DNA of 64,000 nt, taken from the NCBI RefSeq assembly GCF_011064615.1, contig NZ_JAALJH010000013.1:62001-126000 (forward strand), written 5' to 3'. The position numbers were made by a program, and so were the translations under genes. This document shows positions 54,376 to 63,299 of this stretch, in pieces. Under the pieces are notes generated by a model that saw nothing but the letters and a program-made list of their open reading frames with translations, was not told where the DNA came from and did no database searches. Position 1 is the first letter of the stretch. Every line of letters starts with the position of its first letter. The DNA is from Aquisphaera insulae (GTDB lineage: Bacteria > Planctomycetota > Planctomycetia > Isosphaerales > Isosphaeraceae).

Positions 54376-55287
54376 TCAGTCCTCCCGCGGCGTCGATGGT
54401 CTGGCCTTGCCGGCCGAGCCGAGCAGACCGATCCGCTCGAGCACGGCGTCCCGGACCGCGAGCCGCCCGGCCACCATGAGGTCGTCGGGCCCGCCGATGC
54501 CGAGCAGCCGATGGGGATCGGAGACGCCGGCCGCCAGCTTCGCGCGGACGGCCGCCAGGTAATGCTGCTTGAGGTAGGTGCCGAAATTCACCTTCACGAC
54601 GCCCAGGCCGACCGCGAGCAGCAGTGATTCCGACTCGATGCCGGTGCCGCCGTGGAGGACGAGCCCGCAGGGGACCTTCCCGGCAATCCGACGGAGCCGA
54701 TCCAGGTCGAGCTCCCCCTGGCCTTCGAGCCGAATGTGGACGTTGCCGACGCTCACGGCCAGGAGGTCCACGCCCGTCGCCTCCACGAATCGAGCGGCCT
54801 GGTCCGGGTCGGTCAGGGACGAGGCATGCCCCTCTTCCTCTCCGGCGCCGCAGGGGAGGACGCCCAGCTCCGCCTCGACCGCCACGCCGTGATCGTGGGC
54901 GAACCGGGTGATCGCCGCGACCCGTCGCGTCGACTCCTCGAAGCTCGCGGACGGGTCGGCGGGCATCACCAGGTTGAACCCAGAGACCACGGCGCGTCGC
55001 ACCCAGTCGTCGTCCGGGCATTCGTTGAAGATGAACCCGCAAGGGACGCTCGCGGAGCCGGCCGCGGCCCTGCCGAGGGCCCCGTACCAGTCCAGCCGTT
55101 CGGCCGCGAGCCGGTCCGGGCGCGCCAGGAAATCGCCGTTGAAGCCCACGATCAACGGCGATCGCGAGGACTCGGCGGCGTCGATGACACCCTGGAGCGA
55201 CTCGACGTTCCAGCTCTCGAAGTAGCCGATCGCGTATCCCCCGGCTCGGGCGTCGGCGACCATCTGCTCGATGGTTTCCAGTGGCAT
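54376..55287 (-). CDS. Class II fructose-bisphosphate aldolase family protein
   Basis: 303 residues, a class II (zinc) aldolase of the Fba/GatY/KbaY type. Visible elements: IGYFESWNVESLQGVI at the start, AVEAELGVL with the metal/catalytic Glu, VSVGNVHIRLEGQGELDLD, and the phosphate-binding VLHGGTGIESE and VVKVNFGTYLKQ. Sugar-phosphate cleavage to triose products is likely, with the exact ketose phosphate unknown. The ATG at 55287 follows GGGAG; the frame is open to 55404 without support. It heads the six-gene operon, which points to a dedicated catabolic pathway rather than glycolysis. Confidence 0.88.
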   Translation of the reverse strand: MPLETIEQMVADARAGGYAIGYFESWNVESLQGVIDAAESSRSPLIVGFNGDFLARPDRLAAERLDWYGALGRAAAGSASVPCGFIFNECPDDDWVRRAVVSGFNLVMPADPSASFEESTRRVAAITRFAHDHGVAVEAELGVLPCGAGEEEGHASSLTDPDQAARFVEATGVDLLAVSVGNVHIRLEGQGELDLDRLRRIAGKVPCGLVLHGGTGIESESLLLAVGLGVVKVNFGTYLKQHYLAAVRAKLAAGVSDPHRLLGIGGPDDLMVAGRLAVRDAVLERIGLLGSAGKARPSTPRED

Positions 55288-55538
55288 GCGGAACTCCCTC
55301 GCCCACCCGCGATCGCGCGGATGCCTCGCAGGGCGTGATATCGGTGGGACACGCCCCGGCCAATTGATGGAGGCCATGCTACCCCCATGGAAACGACGGG
55401 GCAACGACCCACCGTCGGCGCTTGACCGCTCTTCTCGGCCGGACCTATCATGAATCCGTTCCCGTCCGGCCGAGCGACTGACGCGATTCGGGCCTCACAC
55501 AGGAGGCGGGTAGGATCAGGCGAGAGACCGATAGGCCC

Positions 55539-56771
55539 ATGCACGTTTCCCTGAGCTTTGACGACGAACGCCTGGACCTCGACATCCCTGACGACAAGCT
55601 GGTCGGGAGCTGGGACGGTCCGCAAGGACTGGATCCGGCCGCGGCCGCCGCGGCCGCTCGCGAGGCCCTGGACAGCCCCGTCGAGCTCCCGCCCGTGGGT
55701 CGGATGGTCGTGGCCGGCGATCGCGTGGCCATCGCCTGGGATTCCTCCCTGGCCGGCGCGACGCCCATCCTCCACGGCCTGCTCGAGCGGCTGACGGCCG
55801 CCGGCGTGGAAGTCGACGACGTGGTCGTCGTCACGACCCCCGGCTCGTCTCGGTCCGGCCCGCTCGACCTGCCCGCCGGCGTCGCCCAGGAAGTCCATGA
55901 TCCGCTCCATCAGGATTCGCTCGCGTACCTCGCGGCGACGAAGGACGGCCGCCGGATCTACCTCAACCGTCGGCTCACGGACGCGGACGTCGTCATCCCG
56001 GTGGGCCGCGTCGGCTACGATCCGATCCTGGGATACCGCGGGCCGTGGAGCACCCTCTTCCCCGCGCTCAGCGACGTGGAGACGCACCGGTCCTATCGCA
56101 ACCAACTGGTCGAGGATCCGGCCGATCAACTCAAGCCGGCCCCTCGGTGGGACGAGTCGTTCGAGGTCGGCTGGCTCCTCGGCTCCCAGCTTCAGGTCGG
56201 CGTCATCCCCGGCGCTCGCGGGCCGGCCGCGGTCCTTGCGGGCCTGGGCGACCCGCTGCGAGGGCGCGCGGTGGAGGTGCTCGATAAGCTCTGGGGCTAT
56301 CAGGTCCCTTCCGGCGCGGAATGCGTGGTCGCGGGGATCGGCAGGCCGGGAAGCCCCTCGGGGCTCGGCGAACTCGTCGACGGGCTGATGACGGCCTCTC
56401 GGCTGGTCAACCACGGGGGCAAGATCCTGGCGCTTTCCCGCGCGAGCGGGGATCTCGGCCCGTCGTTGCGACGACTGACCTCGATCGATGATGTTCGGAA
56501 GGCCTCGGCAATTCTGCGCGGCCATGACGACGACGTCGACTCCGTCAGCGGCCGGCGGCTGGCTCGCGTGCTCTCCTGGGCCGACGTCTACCTGCTGAGC
56601 GGGCTCGATCGGGGGACGGTCGAGGATCTGTCGATGGTCCCCGTGGAGGGCCCCGATGAGGCCCGCCGCCTGGTCTCTCGGTCCGGGGCCTGCCTCGTCG
56701 TCAGCGGCGCGGACCTCACCCGTGCCACCGTCGTGGAAAGTCGGGAACACTCGGAGGGCCGGATACTCTGA
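55539..56771 (+). CDS. LarA-like (DUF2088) protein lacking the usual catalytic residues
   Basis: 410 residues resembling nickel-dependent lactate racemase LarA. The N-terminus (DDERLDLDIPDDKLVGSW) and overall layout fit. However, the segment expected to carry the catalytic His of the GxHR motif reads TTPGSSRSG (residues 99-107). The region with the second His and the pincer-cofactor Lys (HxxxGxSGGxK-like) reads GYDPILGYRGPWSTLF (about 159-174). So the residues for Ni-pincer catalysis appear to be absent, and the protein may have another role. Divergent from the aldolase operon. It overlaps the next gene, a YgfZ-like protein, by one base (TGATG). Confidence 0.75.
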   Translation: MHVSLSFDDERLDLDIPDDKLVGSWDGPQGLDPAAAAAAAREALDSPVELPPVGRMVVAGDRVAIAWDSSLAGATPILHGLLERLTAAGVEVDDVVVVTTPGSSRSGPLDLPAGVAQEVHDPLHQDSLAYLAATKDGRRIYLNRRLTDADVVIPVGRVGYDPILGYRGPWSTLFPALSDVETHRSYRNQLVEDPADQLKPAPRWDESFEVGWLLGSQLQVGVIPGARGPAAVLAGLGDPLRGRAVEVLDKLWGYQVPSGAECVVAGIGRPGSPSGLGELVDGLMTASRLVNHGGKILALSRASGDLGPSLRRLTSIDDVRKASAILRGHDDDVDSVSGRRLARVLSWADVYLLSGLDRGTVEDLSMVPVEGPDEARRLVSRSGACLVVSGADLTRATVVESREHSEGRIL

Positions 56772-57802
56772 TGAGCGGCGAGCAAGCGTATCGAGCGGCT
56801 GGACAGGCCGCGGCATGGCGTGATCGATCGGACCGGGGCCGCCTCGAGATCGGCGGCCCGGATCGCGCGAAGTTCCTCCACAACCTGACGACGAACGACG
56901 TCAAGCGGCTGCCCGAATGGCGGGGATGCGAGGCCTTCGTCACGAGCCCCCAGGGGAAGACGCTGGCATTCGTGAACATCCTGGCAACCGCCGACTCGTT
57001 TCTGTTGGTCGCCGACCGAGCCGGCCTGGACCTTGCCATCCCCCACCTGACGAAGTACGGCGTCTTCGACGACGTCAGCCTGACGGATCGCACGACGAGT
57101 ACCTTCGAGCTGCACGTCGCCGGGCCGTTCGCCGACGAGATCCTGGGGGCCGCGTCGGCCGCGGTGCCGGGCCCGCAAGACCTGGCCCTTGTCCGGACCG
57201 AGCTCGCCGGCCATCCGGTGCTGGTCGTCCGGGAATCGCCGACGGGGCGGCCCGGCCTGACGGTCATCGGCGACCGCGCGGCGGCCGCCGCCGTGCTCGA
57301 CGCCCTGCGGGCCGCCGCGAGCCCCGCGGAGCTCCTCGAGCTCGACGCCGAGACGTTCGACGCCCTCCGGATCGAGGCGGGGACGCCGGCCTTCGGGGTG
57401 GACCTCGACGAGAAGAACCTCCCCCAGGAGGCCGGCCGCGACGATCGGGCGATCAGCTTCATCAAGGGGTGCTATCTCGGCCAGGAGACCGTCGCCCGGA
57501 TCGACGCCATCGGCCACGTGAATCAGCACCTCCGCGGGCTCCGCCTCGATCCGTCCTCGAAGATCCCGAGCCGGGGCGACATCCTGGAGGCGGACGGCAA
57601 GCCCGCGGGACGGGTGACGTCCGCGGCGTTCTCTCCCGGCTGGGGCGCCCCGGTCGCCCTGGCCATGGTCCGCTCGGCCCACGCGACGGCCGGGACGAGC
57701 CTGTTGTTGAAGCCTTTCGACGCCCCGGACACGACGGAGGCCCGCGCCGAGGTCCTCGATCTGCCGATGATCCCGACCTCCCCCGAGCCGAACCCTCGCT
57801 GA
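56771..57802 (+). CDS. ygfZ: YgfZ-like folate-binding protein
   Basis: 343 residues of the YgfZ/GcvT family, whose members help assemble or repair iron-sulfur clusters with tetrahydrofolate. The family signature KGCYLGQETVAR is at about 234-245, with the redox-active Cys. The N-terminus has KFLHNLTTNDVK and GKTLAFVNILAT, and the C-terminus GRVTSAAFSPGWGAPVALAMV. Length is close to E. coli YgfZ (326). The ATG overlaps the stop of the LarA-like gene, so the pair is translated together. A GH57 gene follows after 79 bp. Confidence 0.93.
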   Translation: MSGEQAYRAAGQAAAWRDRSDRGRLEIGGPDRAKFLHNLTTNDVKRLPEWRGCEAFVTSPQGKTLAFVNILATADSFLLVADRAGLDLAIPHLTKYGVFDDVSLTDRTTSTFELHVAGPFADEILGAASAAVPGPQDLALVRTELAGHPVLVVRESPTGRPGLTVIGDRAAAAAVLDALRAAASPAELLELDAETFDALRIEAGTPAFGVDLDEKNLPQEAGRDDRAISFIKGCYLGQETVARIDAIGHVNQHLRGLRLDPSSKIPSRGDILEADGKPAGRVTSAAFSPGWGAPVALAMVRSAHATAGTSLLLKPFDAPDTTEARAEVLDLPMIPTSPEPNPR

Positions 57803-57881
57803 AACAGCGACCAATCCTCTCGTCCCGAATCCCGACGCGCGACGACTCGAGCGGCGATCCGCAGACGGCGCGTCTCCCCCC

Positions 57882-60332
57882 ATGACGAGCACCCGAATGA
57901 GGCATCCGCGGTACATCTGCATCCACGGCCATTTCTATCAGCCTCCCCGCGAGAACCCCTGGCTGGGCGCCGTGGAGATCCAGGATTCCGCCGCCCCGTT
58001 CCACGACTGGAACGAGCGGATCACCCACGAGTGCTACGCCCCCAACGCCCGCGCCCGACTGCTGGACGGGCAGGGACGCATCATCAACCTTGTGAACAAT
58101 TACGCCTGGATGAGCTTCAACTTCGGCCCGACCCTGCTGCACTGGATGGCGGAGTCGGCGCCGGCGGCGCTCGCCGGCATCGTCGAGGCGGACCGCCTGA
58201 GCCAGGAGCGGCGGCGGGGGCACGGCAACGCGCTCGCCCAGGTGTACAACCACATGATCCTCCCGCTGGCCTCGGCGCGGGACAAGGTCACGCAGGTGCG
58301 GTGGGGCATGGCCGACTTCCGCCATCGATTCGGCCGCGAGCCCGAGGGGATGTGGCTGGCGGAGACGGCGGTCGACGTGAAGTCGCTGGAGGTCCTGGCC
58401 GAGGCGGGGATCCGGTTCACGATCCTCGCGCCCCGGCAGGCGAAGCGGTGGCGGAGGCTCGGGGAGACCGACTGGCCGGAGTCGACGGGCGGAGTGGACC
58501 CGTCCCGCGCCTACCTGGCAAGGCTGCCATCCGGCCGGTCGATCTCGCTCTTCTTCTACGACGGCATCATCTCCCAGCAGGTGGCCTTCGAACGCCTCCT
58601 GGACCATGGCGATCGCTTCGTCTCCCGGCTCTATCAGGGCTTCGACTCCCAGCGCGAGCAGGCCCAGCTCATGCACATCGCCACCGACGGCGAGTCGTAC
58701 GGGCATCACCACGCCCACGGCGACATGGCCCTGGCCTACGTCCTGGACCGGCTGGCTCGCGACCCCGAGGTACGGCTGACCAACTACGGCGAGTTCCTCG
58801 AGCTGCATCCGCCGGAATGGGAGGTGGAGATCCACGACGACAGCTCCTGGAGCTGCGTCCACGGCGTGGAGCGGTGGCGGTCGGATTGCGGCTGCAAGTC
58901 GCGCGGCGAGTGGCACCAGCAATGGCGGGGGCCCCTGCGCGATTCGCTCAATCAACTGAAGGACCGGCTGGATCACCTGTTCAGCACCCGAGGCCGCGAG
59001 TGCTTCCCCAACCCCTGGGCGGCCCGGGACGCCTACATCGACGTCGTGCTGGACCGCGAGAATCCCCAGGCCGTCGAGACGTTCCTGGCCCGGTACGGGC
59101 ACGCCGATCTCGACGAGGCGCAGGCAACCTCGGCGCTCCGATTGCTCGAGATGCAGCAGGACGCGATGCTGATGTTCACGTCGTGCGGCTGGTTCTTCGA
59201 TGAAATCAGCGGCCTCGAGACCGTGCAGTGCCTGAATTACGCGGCACGGGCCATCGGCATCGCCCGCCAGTTCCACCGGGATTTCGAGGCGCCTTTCGTG
59301 GAGGGGCTGGCGAAGGCCCCGAGCAACATCCCGCGGTTCCGGGACGGGGCGGGGGTCTGGAGCCAGGTCGTCCGCCCGGCGGATGTGGACCTCGAGCGGG
59401 TCTTCGCGCACCATGCCATCAGCCTGATATTCGATCCGGCGGACGGTGCGGCGACCCGTCGTGTCTACTCTTACGATGTTGAGAATCTGGACGTCGAGAT
59501 GAGGACGCGGGGGACCGGCCACCTCGCCGTCGGGCGGCTCCGCGCCCGCTCTCGGCGGACGAGGACCGAGGCCGAGACCAGCTTCGTGGTCGTCCACTTC
59601 GGCGGCCTCGATTTCCACGCGGTCCTGAACAACGGGACACATCCGGAGGTCTTCGATCTGCTCAAGGCCCGACTGCTGGCGGCCTACCGGACCGGCTCGC
59701 TCGCCGACGTGATGGCCCTGGTCAGGGAGGAGTTCCCCGGCCGGCCGCACCGGCTGGACGACCTCTTCCGGGACGAGCAGCGGCGGATCATCGGGATCGT
59801 CCTGGCGGACCGCTTCGAAGATTACCAGCGGGCCTTCGAGCATCTGGCCAATCAGGATGAGGAGATCCTCAACCGGCTGGGGAACCTGAACTATCCGGTC
59901 CCCCGCTCCCTCCGGGCGGCCGCCTCGACGTGCATCGACCGGCACCTGCGGGATCAGGTCGCCCGACTGGAGCGAGGGGAGGAGACCAACCTGGACCACC
60001 TCGAGCAAATCCACGAGCGCGGCCGGGCCTGGGGATACCAGCCTCAGCGAGAGGTCCTCGAGAAGATCCTGGGGGAGGCCCTGGAGCGCACCCTCGGGGC
60101 ACTCGGTCCGGACTCCGACCCGACCGCCGTCGCGGCCCGCGCGGGGCTGCTCCTCGACGCCTCTCGACTCCTGGACGTAAGGCCACCCATGTGGCAGGCC
60201 CAGAACGTGCTCCTGAACCGATTTCACGAGCTGTCGAAGGCGAACGGCGTGGAACCGCGCTTGGCGACCACCTTCGCGGACCTGGCTGGCCGGCTCCAGC
60301 TCAGCCCGAGCCTGCTGGGTTGGCGGCCCTGA
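57882..60332 (+). CDS. GH57-type DUF3536 domain-containing protein
   Basis: 816 residues. The N-terminus (ICIHGHFYQPPRENPWL) is the hallmark of glycoside hydrolase family 57, with its catalytic barrel running through FGREPEGMWLAETAVD (probable catalytic Glu) and MHIATDGESYGHHHAHGD (Asp). The DUF3536 helical part follows (RGRECFPNPWAARDAYIDV, QQDAMLMFTSCGWFFDE). The family acts on alpha-glucans or related polysaccharides. No signal peptide, so it is cytoplasmic, as for glycogen-processing members. The ATG at 57882 is preferred over an internal ATG at 57897. Downstream lies a hairpin terminator on the other strand. Confidence 0.9.
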   Translation: MTSTRMRHPRYICIHGHFYQPPRENPWLGAVEIQDSAAPFHDWNERITHECYAPNARARLLDGQGRIINLVNNYAWMSFNFGPTLLHWMAESAPAALAGIVEADRLSQERRRGHGNALAQVYNHMILPLASARDKVTQVRWGMADFRHRFGREPEGMWLAETAVDVKSLEVLAEAGIRFTILAPRQAKRWRRLGETDWPESTGGVDPSRAYLARLPSGRSISLFFYDGIISQQVAFERLLDHGDRFVSRLYQGFDSQREQAQLMHIATDGESYGHHHAHGDMALAYVLDRLARDPEVRLTNYGEFLELHPPEWEVEIHDDSSWSCVHGVERWRSDCGCKSRGEWHQQWRGPLRDSLNQLKDRLDHLFSTRGRECFPNPWAARDAYIDVVLDRENPQAVETFLARYGHADLDEAQATSALRLLEMQQDAMLMFTSCGWFFDEISGLETVQCLNYAARAIGIARQFHRDFEAPFVEGLAKAPSNIPRFRDGAGVWSQVVRPADVDLERVFAHHAISLIFDPADGAATRRVYSYDVENLDVEMRTRGTGHLAVGRLRARSRRTRTEAETSFVVVHFGGLDFHAVLNNGTHPEVFDLLKARLLAAYRTGSLADVMALVREEFPGRPHRLDDLFRDEQRRIIGIVLADRFEDYQRAFEHLANQDEEILNRLGNLNYPVPRSLRAAASTCIDRHLRDQVARLERGEETNLDHLEQIHERGRAWGYQPQREVLEKILGEALERTLGALGPDSDPTAVAARAGLLLDASRLLDVRPPMWQAQNVLLNRFHELSKANGVEPRLATTFADLAGRLQLSPSLLGWRP

Positions 60333-60360
60333 CCGGCCGGGCCTCGAGTTCGAACGCAAA

Positions 60361-60390
60361 CGAGGCGGGTCGGGGAACCGACGCGCCTCG
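60361..60390 (-). terminator. Hairpin terminator of the minus-strand hypothetical gene
   Basis: Arms 60361-60373 and 60378-60390 pair over 13 bp with one mismatch around a GGAA loop. On the minus strand TTTGCG follows. It lies about 30 bp beyond the stop of the 60422-60739 gene and 28 bp beyond the GH57 stop, so it may serve both. Confidence 0.6.
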
Positions 60391-60421
60391 CCAAAAGATC
60401 AGGCCATATCGGAGATTCCGC

Positions 60422-60739
60422 TCAGCGTCCTGCGCCGACCAGGAGCTCCTCGTGGCTGTGGGACTCGACGTTGCCGTCGGGGTCCAGGCCGAGGAGGCCG
60501 TCGTTCGGGATGCTCGCGATCTGGATAAAGTTCATCGGGCCGGGGAAGAGGCCCGGTTGCTGGAGGACCAGCAGTCCGAAGGGGGAGTCCTGGTTAGGGC
60601 GGACAGGCCGGTCGCTATCGGACCGCAGGACCCGTCCTCGCAGGATGGCCCCGGAGCAGGTCACCTGGACCAGGGGATGCTCGGTTCCTTGCCGGTGGCG
60701 GATCTCGTTGAGGATCGCCTGGCACTGTTCGAATGTCAT
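60422..60739 (-). CDS. Small hypothetical protein
   Basis: 105 residues without membrane or signal segments. The N-terminus is helical (TFEQCQAILNEIRHRQG) and the rest appears to be a beta-barrel (HPLVQVTCSGAILRGRVLR, FGLLVLQQPGLFPGPMNFI). AGGAAGG precedes the ATG. The gene stands alone, divergent from the FAD oxidoreductase, with a hairpin terminator behind it. I do not recognise the family; a small nucleic-acid or regulator-binding barrel is possible. Confidence 0.7.
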   Translation of the reverse strand: MTFEQCQAILNEIRHRQGTEHPLVQVTCSGAILRGRVLRSDSDRPVRPNQDSPFGLLVLQQPGLFPGPMNFIQIASIPNDGLLGLDPDGNVESHSHEELLVGAGR

Positions 60740-61071
60740 TTTACACCTTCCTGGCGAGCGACGGACCTGAACCAGGGAGCCCGTCTCTTACGGGGGTCCC
60801 TCCGGCTCGCCACGCGACGGTCGACCCATCATGGGTCGACTGGAGGAGAGGTCGCTTGGCATGGTCCATGTCAGCGGGCCTATTCTGAAGATCGGAGCCG
60901 CGGCGTCAAGATCGACAGCGTTGCCCGGCATTTCTTCCGCGTTGACCACATGGTCGTTTTATGCCACAACTCGAAGAATCCGGGTGTCGATACTCATATT
61001 GTACGCCGCCGGAGACCGAACGTTTGAAATTGTCGTACGGAATCGTCAAGCCTCAGGATGAGGAGCCACCG
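60740..61071. other. Divergent intergenic region of about 330 bp
   Basis: It holds the promoters of the small hypothetical gene (minus) and the FAD oxidoreductase (plus). A perfect palindrome is at 60820-60840 (listed separately). The part from about 60940 to 61060 is richer in A/T, but no clear -35/-10 pair is seen. No credible gene. Confidence 0.4.
60820..60840. promoter_or_regulatory. Perfect palindrome, candidate operator
   Basis: GTCGACCCAT and ATGGGTCGAC form a 10-bp inverted repeat with a single central base. Its position in a divergent promoter region, about 80 bp from one start and 230 bp from the other, suits a dimeric transcription factor. No regulator gene is adjacent, so this is a candidate only. 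Confidence 0.45.
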
Positions 61072-62655
61072 ATGGGCACGGATACGCCCCAGTCGCACCG
61101 CGTTCGCGGCGGATCCCTGCCCCACCATTGGACGCGCGTCGATGACCCGACGGCCGAGTCGGTTGTCGCGTCCTACGAGACGGTTATCGCCGGCGGCGGC
61201 CCGGCCGGACTGACCGCCGGCTATGAGCTCGCCAAGCACGGCCGGGGCGCCGTGGTCCTGGAGGCCGACCCCAGGATGGTCGGGGGCATCAGCCGGACCG
61301 ACGAGTACAAGGGCTATCGGTTCGACATCGGCGGCCACCGGTTCTTCTCGAAGAGCTCCGAGATCAACGCCTTGTGGCAGGAGATCCTGGGCGACGAGTT
61401 CGTCACGAGGACTCGCCTGAGCCGGATCTACTACCGCCGCAAGTTCTTCCACTATCCCCTCAAGCCGCTCGACGCGCTCGTGAAGCTGGGCCCGGTGCGG
61501 GCGGCCCGGATCGTCCTCAGTTACGCCAAGGCCCGGCTCCGACCGATCGCGCCGGAGCGGTCCTTCGAGGACTGGGTGGTGAACCGTTTCGGGCGGGAAC
61601 TCTTCGCGACCTTCTTCAAGTCCTACACCGAGAAGGTCTGGGGGATGTCCACGAGCGAGATGTCCGCGGACTGGGCCGCCCAGAGGATCAAGGGGCTGAG
61701 CCTGACGAAGGCCGTGCTCGGAGCCCTGCTCGGCGGACGCAAGTCCAAGCGAGGAGAGGTGATCAAGACGCTCATCGAGGAGTTCCAGTATCCCCGCCTG
61801 GGACCCGGCCAGATGTGGGAAACGGCCCGCGACCGGATCCGCGAGCTGGGCGGGGCCGTCCACAACGACCGCAGGGTGGTACGGATCGAGCACGACGGCT
61901 CCGCCGTCAGGGCTTTCCTGACCGTGGACGCCCAGGGGCGAAGGTGCCGGTATCACGGCAACCATTTCCTCTCGACCATGCCGATCCGGGAGCTGATCCG
62001 GGCCATGGATCCCCCGGCCCCGCCGGAGGTCGTCCGCGCGGCGGAATCGCTCCGCTATCGTGATTTCCTGAGCGTGGTCCTGATCGTGAATCGCGCCGAG
62101 ACCTTCCCGGATACCTGGATTTACATCCACGAGCCGGACGTCCTCGTCGGCCGCATCCAGAATTTCAAGAACTGGTCGCCGGACATGGTCCCGGACCATT
62201 CCCGTTCGAGCCTGGGCATGGAGTACTTCTGCTTCGAGGGGGACAACCTCTGGACCATGGCCGACAGCGATCTCGTCGCGCTCGGCCGCCGCGAGATCGA
62301 CGCCATCGGCCTGGCCAGGGCGGAGGACGTGGTCGACGGCTGCGTCGTCCGGATGCCCAAGGCGTATCCGGTCTACGACGACGTCTATCAGGATCACCTG
62401 GCCGTGATCCGGCGATGGTTGGCCAGCCTGGGCAACCTCGAACTCGCCGGCCGAAACGGCATGCACAAGTACAATAACCAGGACCACTCGATGATGACCG
62501 CCCTCCTGGCGGCGCGGAATATCCTCGGCCTGGGACGATACGACACCTGGAAGGTGAACACCGACGCCGAATACCACGAGGACGGCGACGGCCCCGGCTC
62601 CGACCGGACCGGACGCCTGGTGCCCCGGCGGGTGGCCGCGGCGGAAGCGTCCTGA
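61072..62655 (+). CDS. FAD-dependent oxidoreductase, UDP-galactopyranose mutase/protoporphyrinogen oxidase-like
   Basis: 527 residues. The dinucleotide-binding motif GGGPAGLTAGYELAKHG (from residue 41) is followed by VVLEADPRMVGGISRT and FDIGGHRFFSK, the pattern of the amino-oxidase/UDP-galactopyranose-mutase-like FAD proteins. KVWGMSTSEMSADWAAQRIKG and the C-terminal NNQDHSMMTALLAARNILG are also typical. It may act in cell-surface sugar or carotenoid/tetrapyrrole chemistry; the substrate is not determined. The ATG at 61072 follows GAGGAG. The upstream frame is open from 60961 but Cys/Tyr-rich and implausible. Confidence 0.9.
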   Translation: MGTDTPQSHRVRGGSLPHHWTRVDDPTAESVVASYETVIAGGGPAGLTAGYELAKHGRGAVVLEADPRMVGGISRTDEYKGYRFDIGGHRFFSKSSEINALWQEILGDEFVTRTRLSRIYYRRKFFHYPLKPLDALVKLGPVRAARIVLSYAKARLRPIAPERSFEDWVVNRFGRELFATFFKSYTEKVWGMSTSEMSADWAAQRIKGLSLTKAVLGALLGGRKSKRGEVIKTLIEEFQYPRLGPGQMWETARDRIRELGGAVHNDRRVVRIEHDGSAVRAFLTVDAQGRRCRYHGNHFLSTMPIRELIRAMDPPAPPEVVRAAESLRYRDFLSVVLIVNRAETFPDTWIYIHEPDVLVGRIQNFKNWSPDMVPDHSRSSLGMEYFCFEGDNLWTMADSDLVALGRREIDAIGLARAEDVVDGCVVRMPKAYPVYDDVYQDHLAVIRRWLASLGNLELAGRNGMHKYNNQDHSMMTALLAARNILGLGRYDTWKVNTDAEYHEDGDGPGSDRTGRLVPRRVAAAEAS

Positions 62656-62683
62656 CCGGGCCGAGGCGCCAGCCCTCGGCCGT

Positions 62684-63052
62684 TCAGAACTTCTTGAGGG
62701 CGGAGGGCTCGTCCGGGAAGAGCTCGAAGAGCCGGTCGAACTGGCTGACCTTGAAGGCTTCCATCACCGGAGGGCGGAGGCAACAGAGCCTGACCTTCCC
62801 CTTCAGTTCCTGCATCTTCCGGTTCAGCCGCACGAGCTGGGCGAGCATCGCACTCGACATGTAGCCCGCGTTGTAAAGGTTCAGGAGGACCTTCTTGTAC
62901 TTCTTCCCCTCGATCAGCGAGAAGAGCTCCTTCGAGAGGTTGTCAACCTTCTCGCCCTCGACCATGGAAGCGGTTTCGAGGAAGCTGATGACGGCCACGC
63001 CGTCCACGTCCTTGACCGACAGGAACTGGAAGGCCGGTCTGCCCGGGATCAT
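62684..63052 (-). CDS. STAS domain anti-sigma factor antagonist-like protein
   Basis: 122 residues in a STAS fold: VDGVAVISFLETASM, then KKYKKVLLNLYNAGYMSSAMLAQLVRLN with Ser residues at the site where such proteins are phosphorylated, and KVRLCCLRPPVMEAFKVSQF. It probably relays a partner-switching signal to an anti-sigma factor, but no anti-sigma kinase or phosphatase gene is adjacent. The ATG at 63052 has GGAGG 8 bp upstream; the longer start at 63067 has no such site. Convergent with the FAD oxidoreductase, leaving only 28 bp between their stops. Confidence 0.88.
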   Translation of the reverse strand: MIPGRPAFQFLSVKDVDGVAVISFLETASMVEGEKVDNLSKELFSLIEGKKYKKVLLNLYNAGYMSSAMLAQLVRLNRKMQELKGKVRLCCLRPPVMEAFKVSQFDRLFELFPDEPSALKKF

Positions 63053-63299
63053 GGTCTGGTCCTCCATCTCCGAGAAGACGCCCCGGGCGTGACGATCGCC
63101 CCACACCAATCCATGACCGCACGCCTGTCGGGGACGAATGATCCATCGCACACGTCGAGGATACTCCTCGGAATGAACGATCGCTACTTCGTGTTCGTTT
63201 TATGATCGACGGGATTGGAACGATTTCCCAATGCGCTAGCCCTCGACGAGGCGGGTAGACTCGAGGAGCCGGTTTCGTACTCTGATTCCCCTTCGAGTA

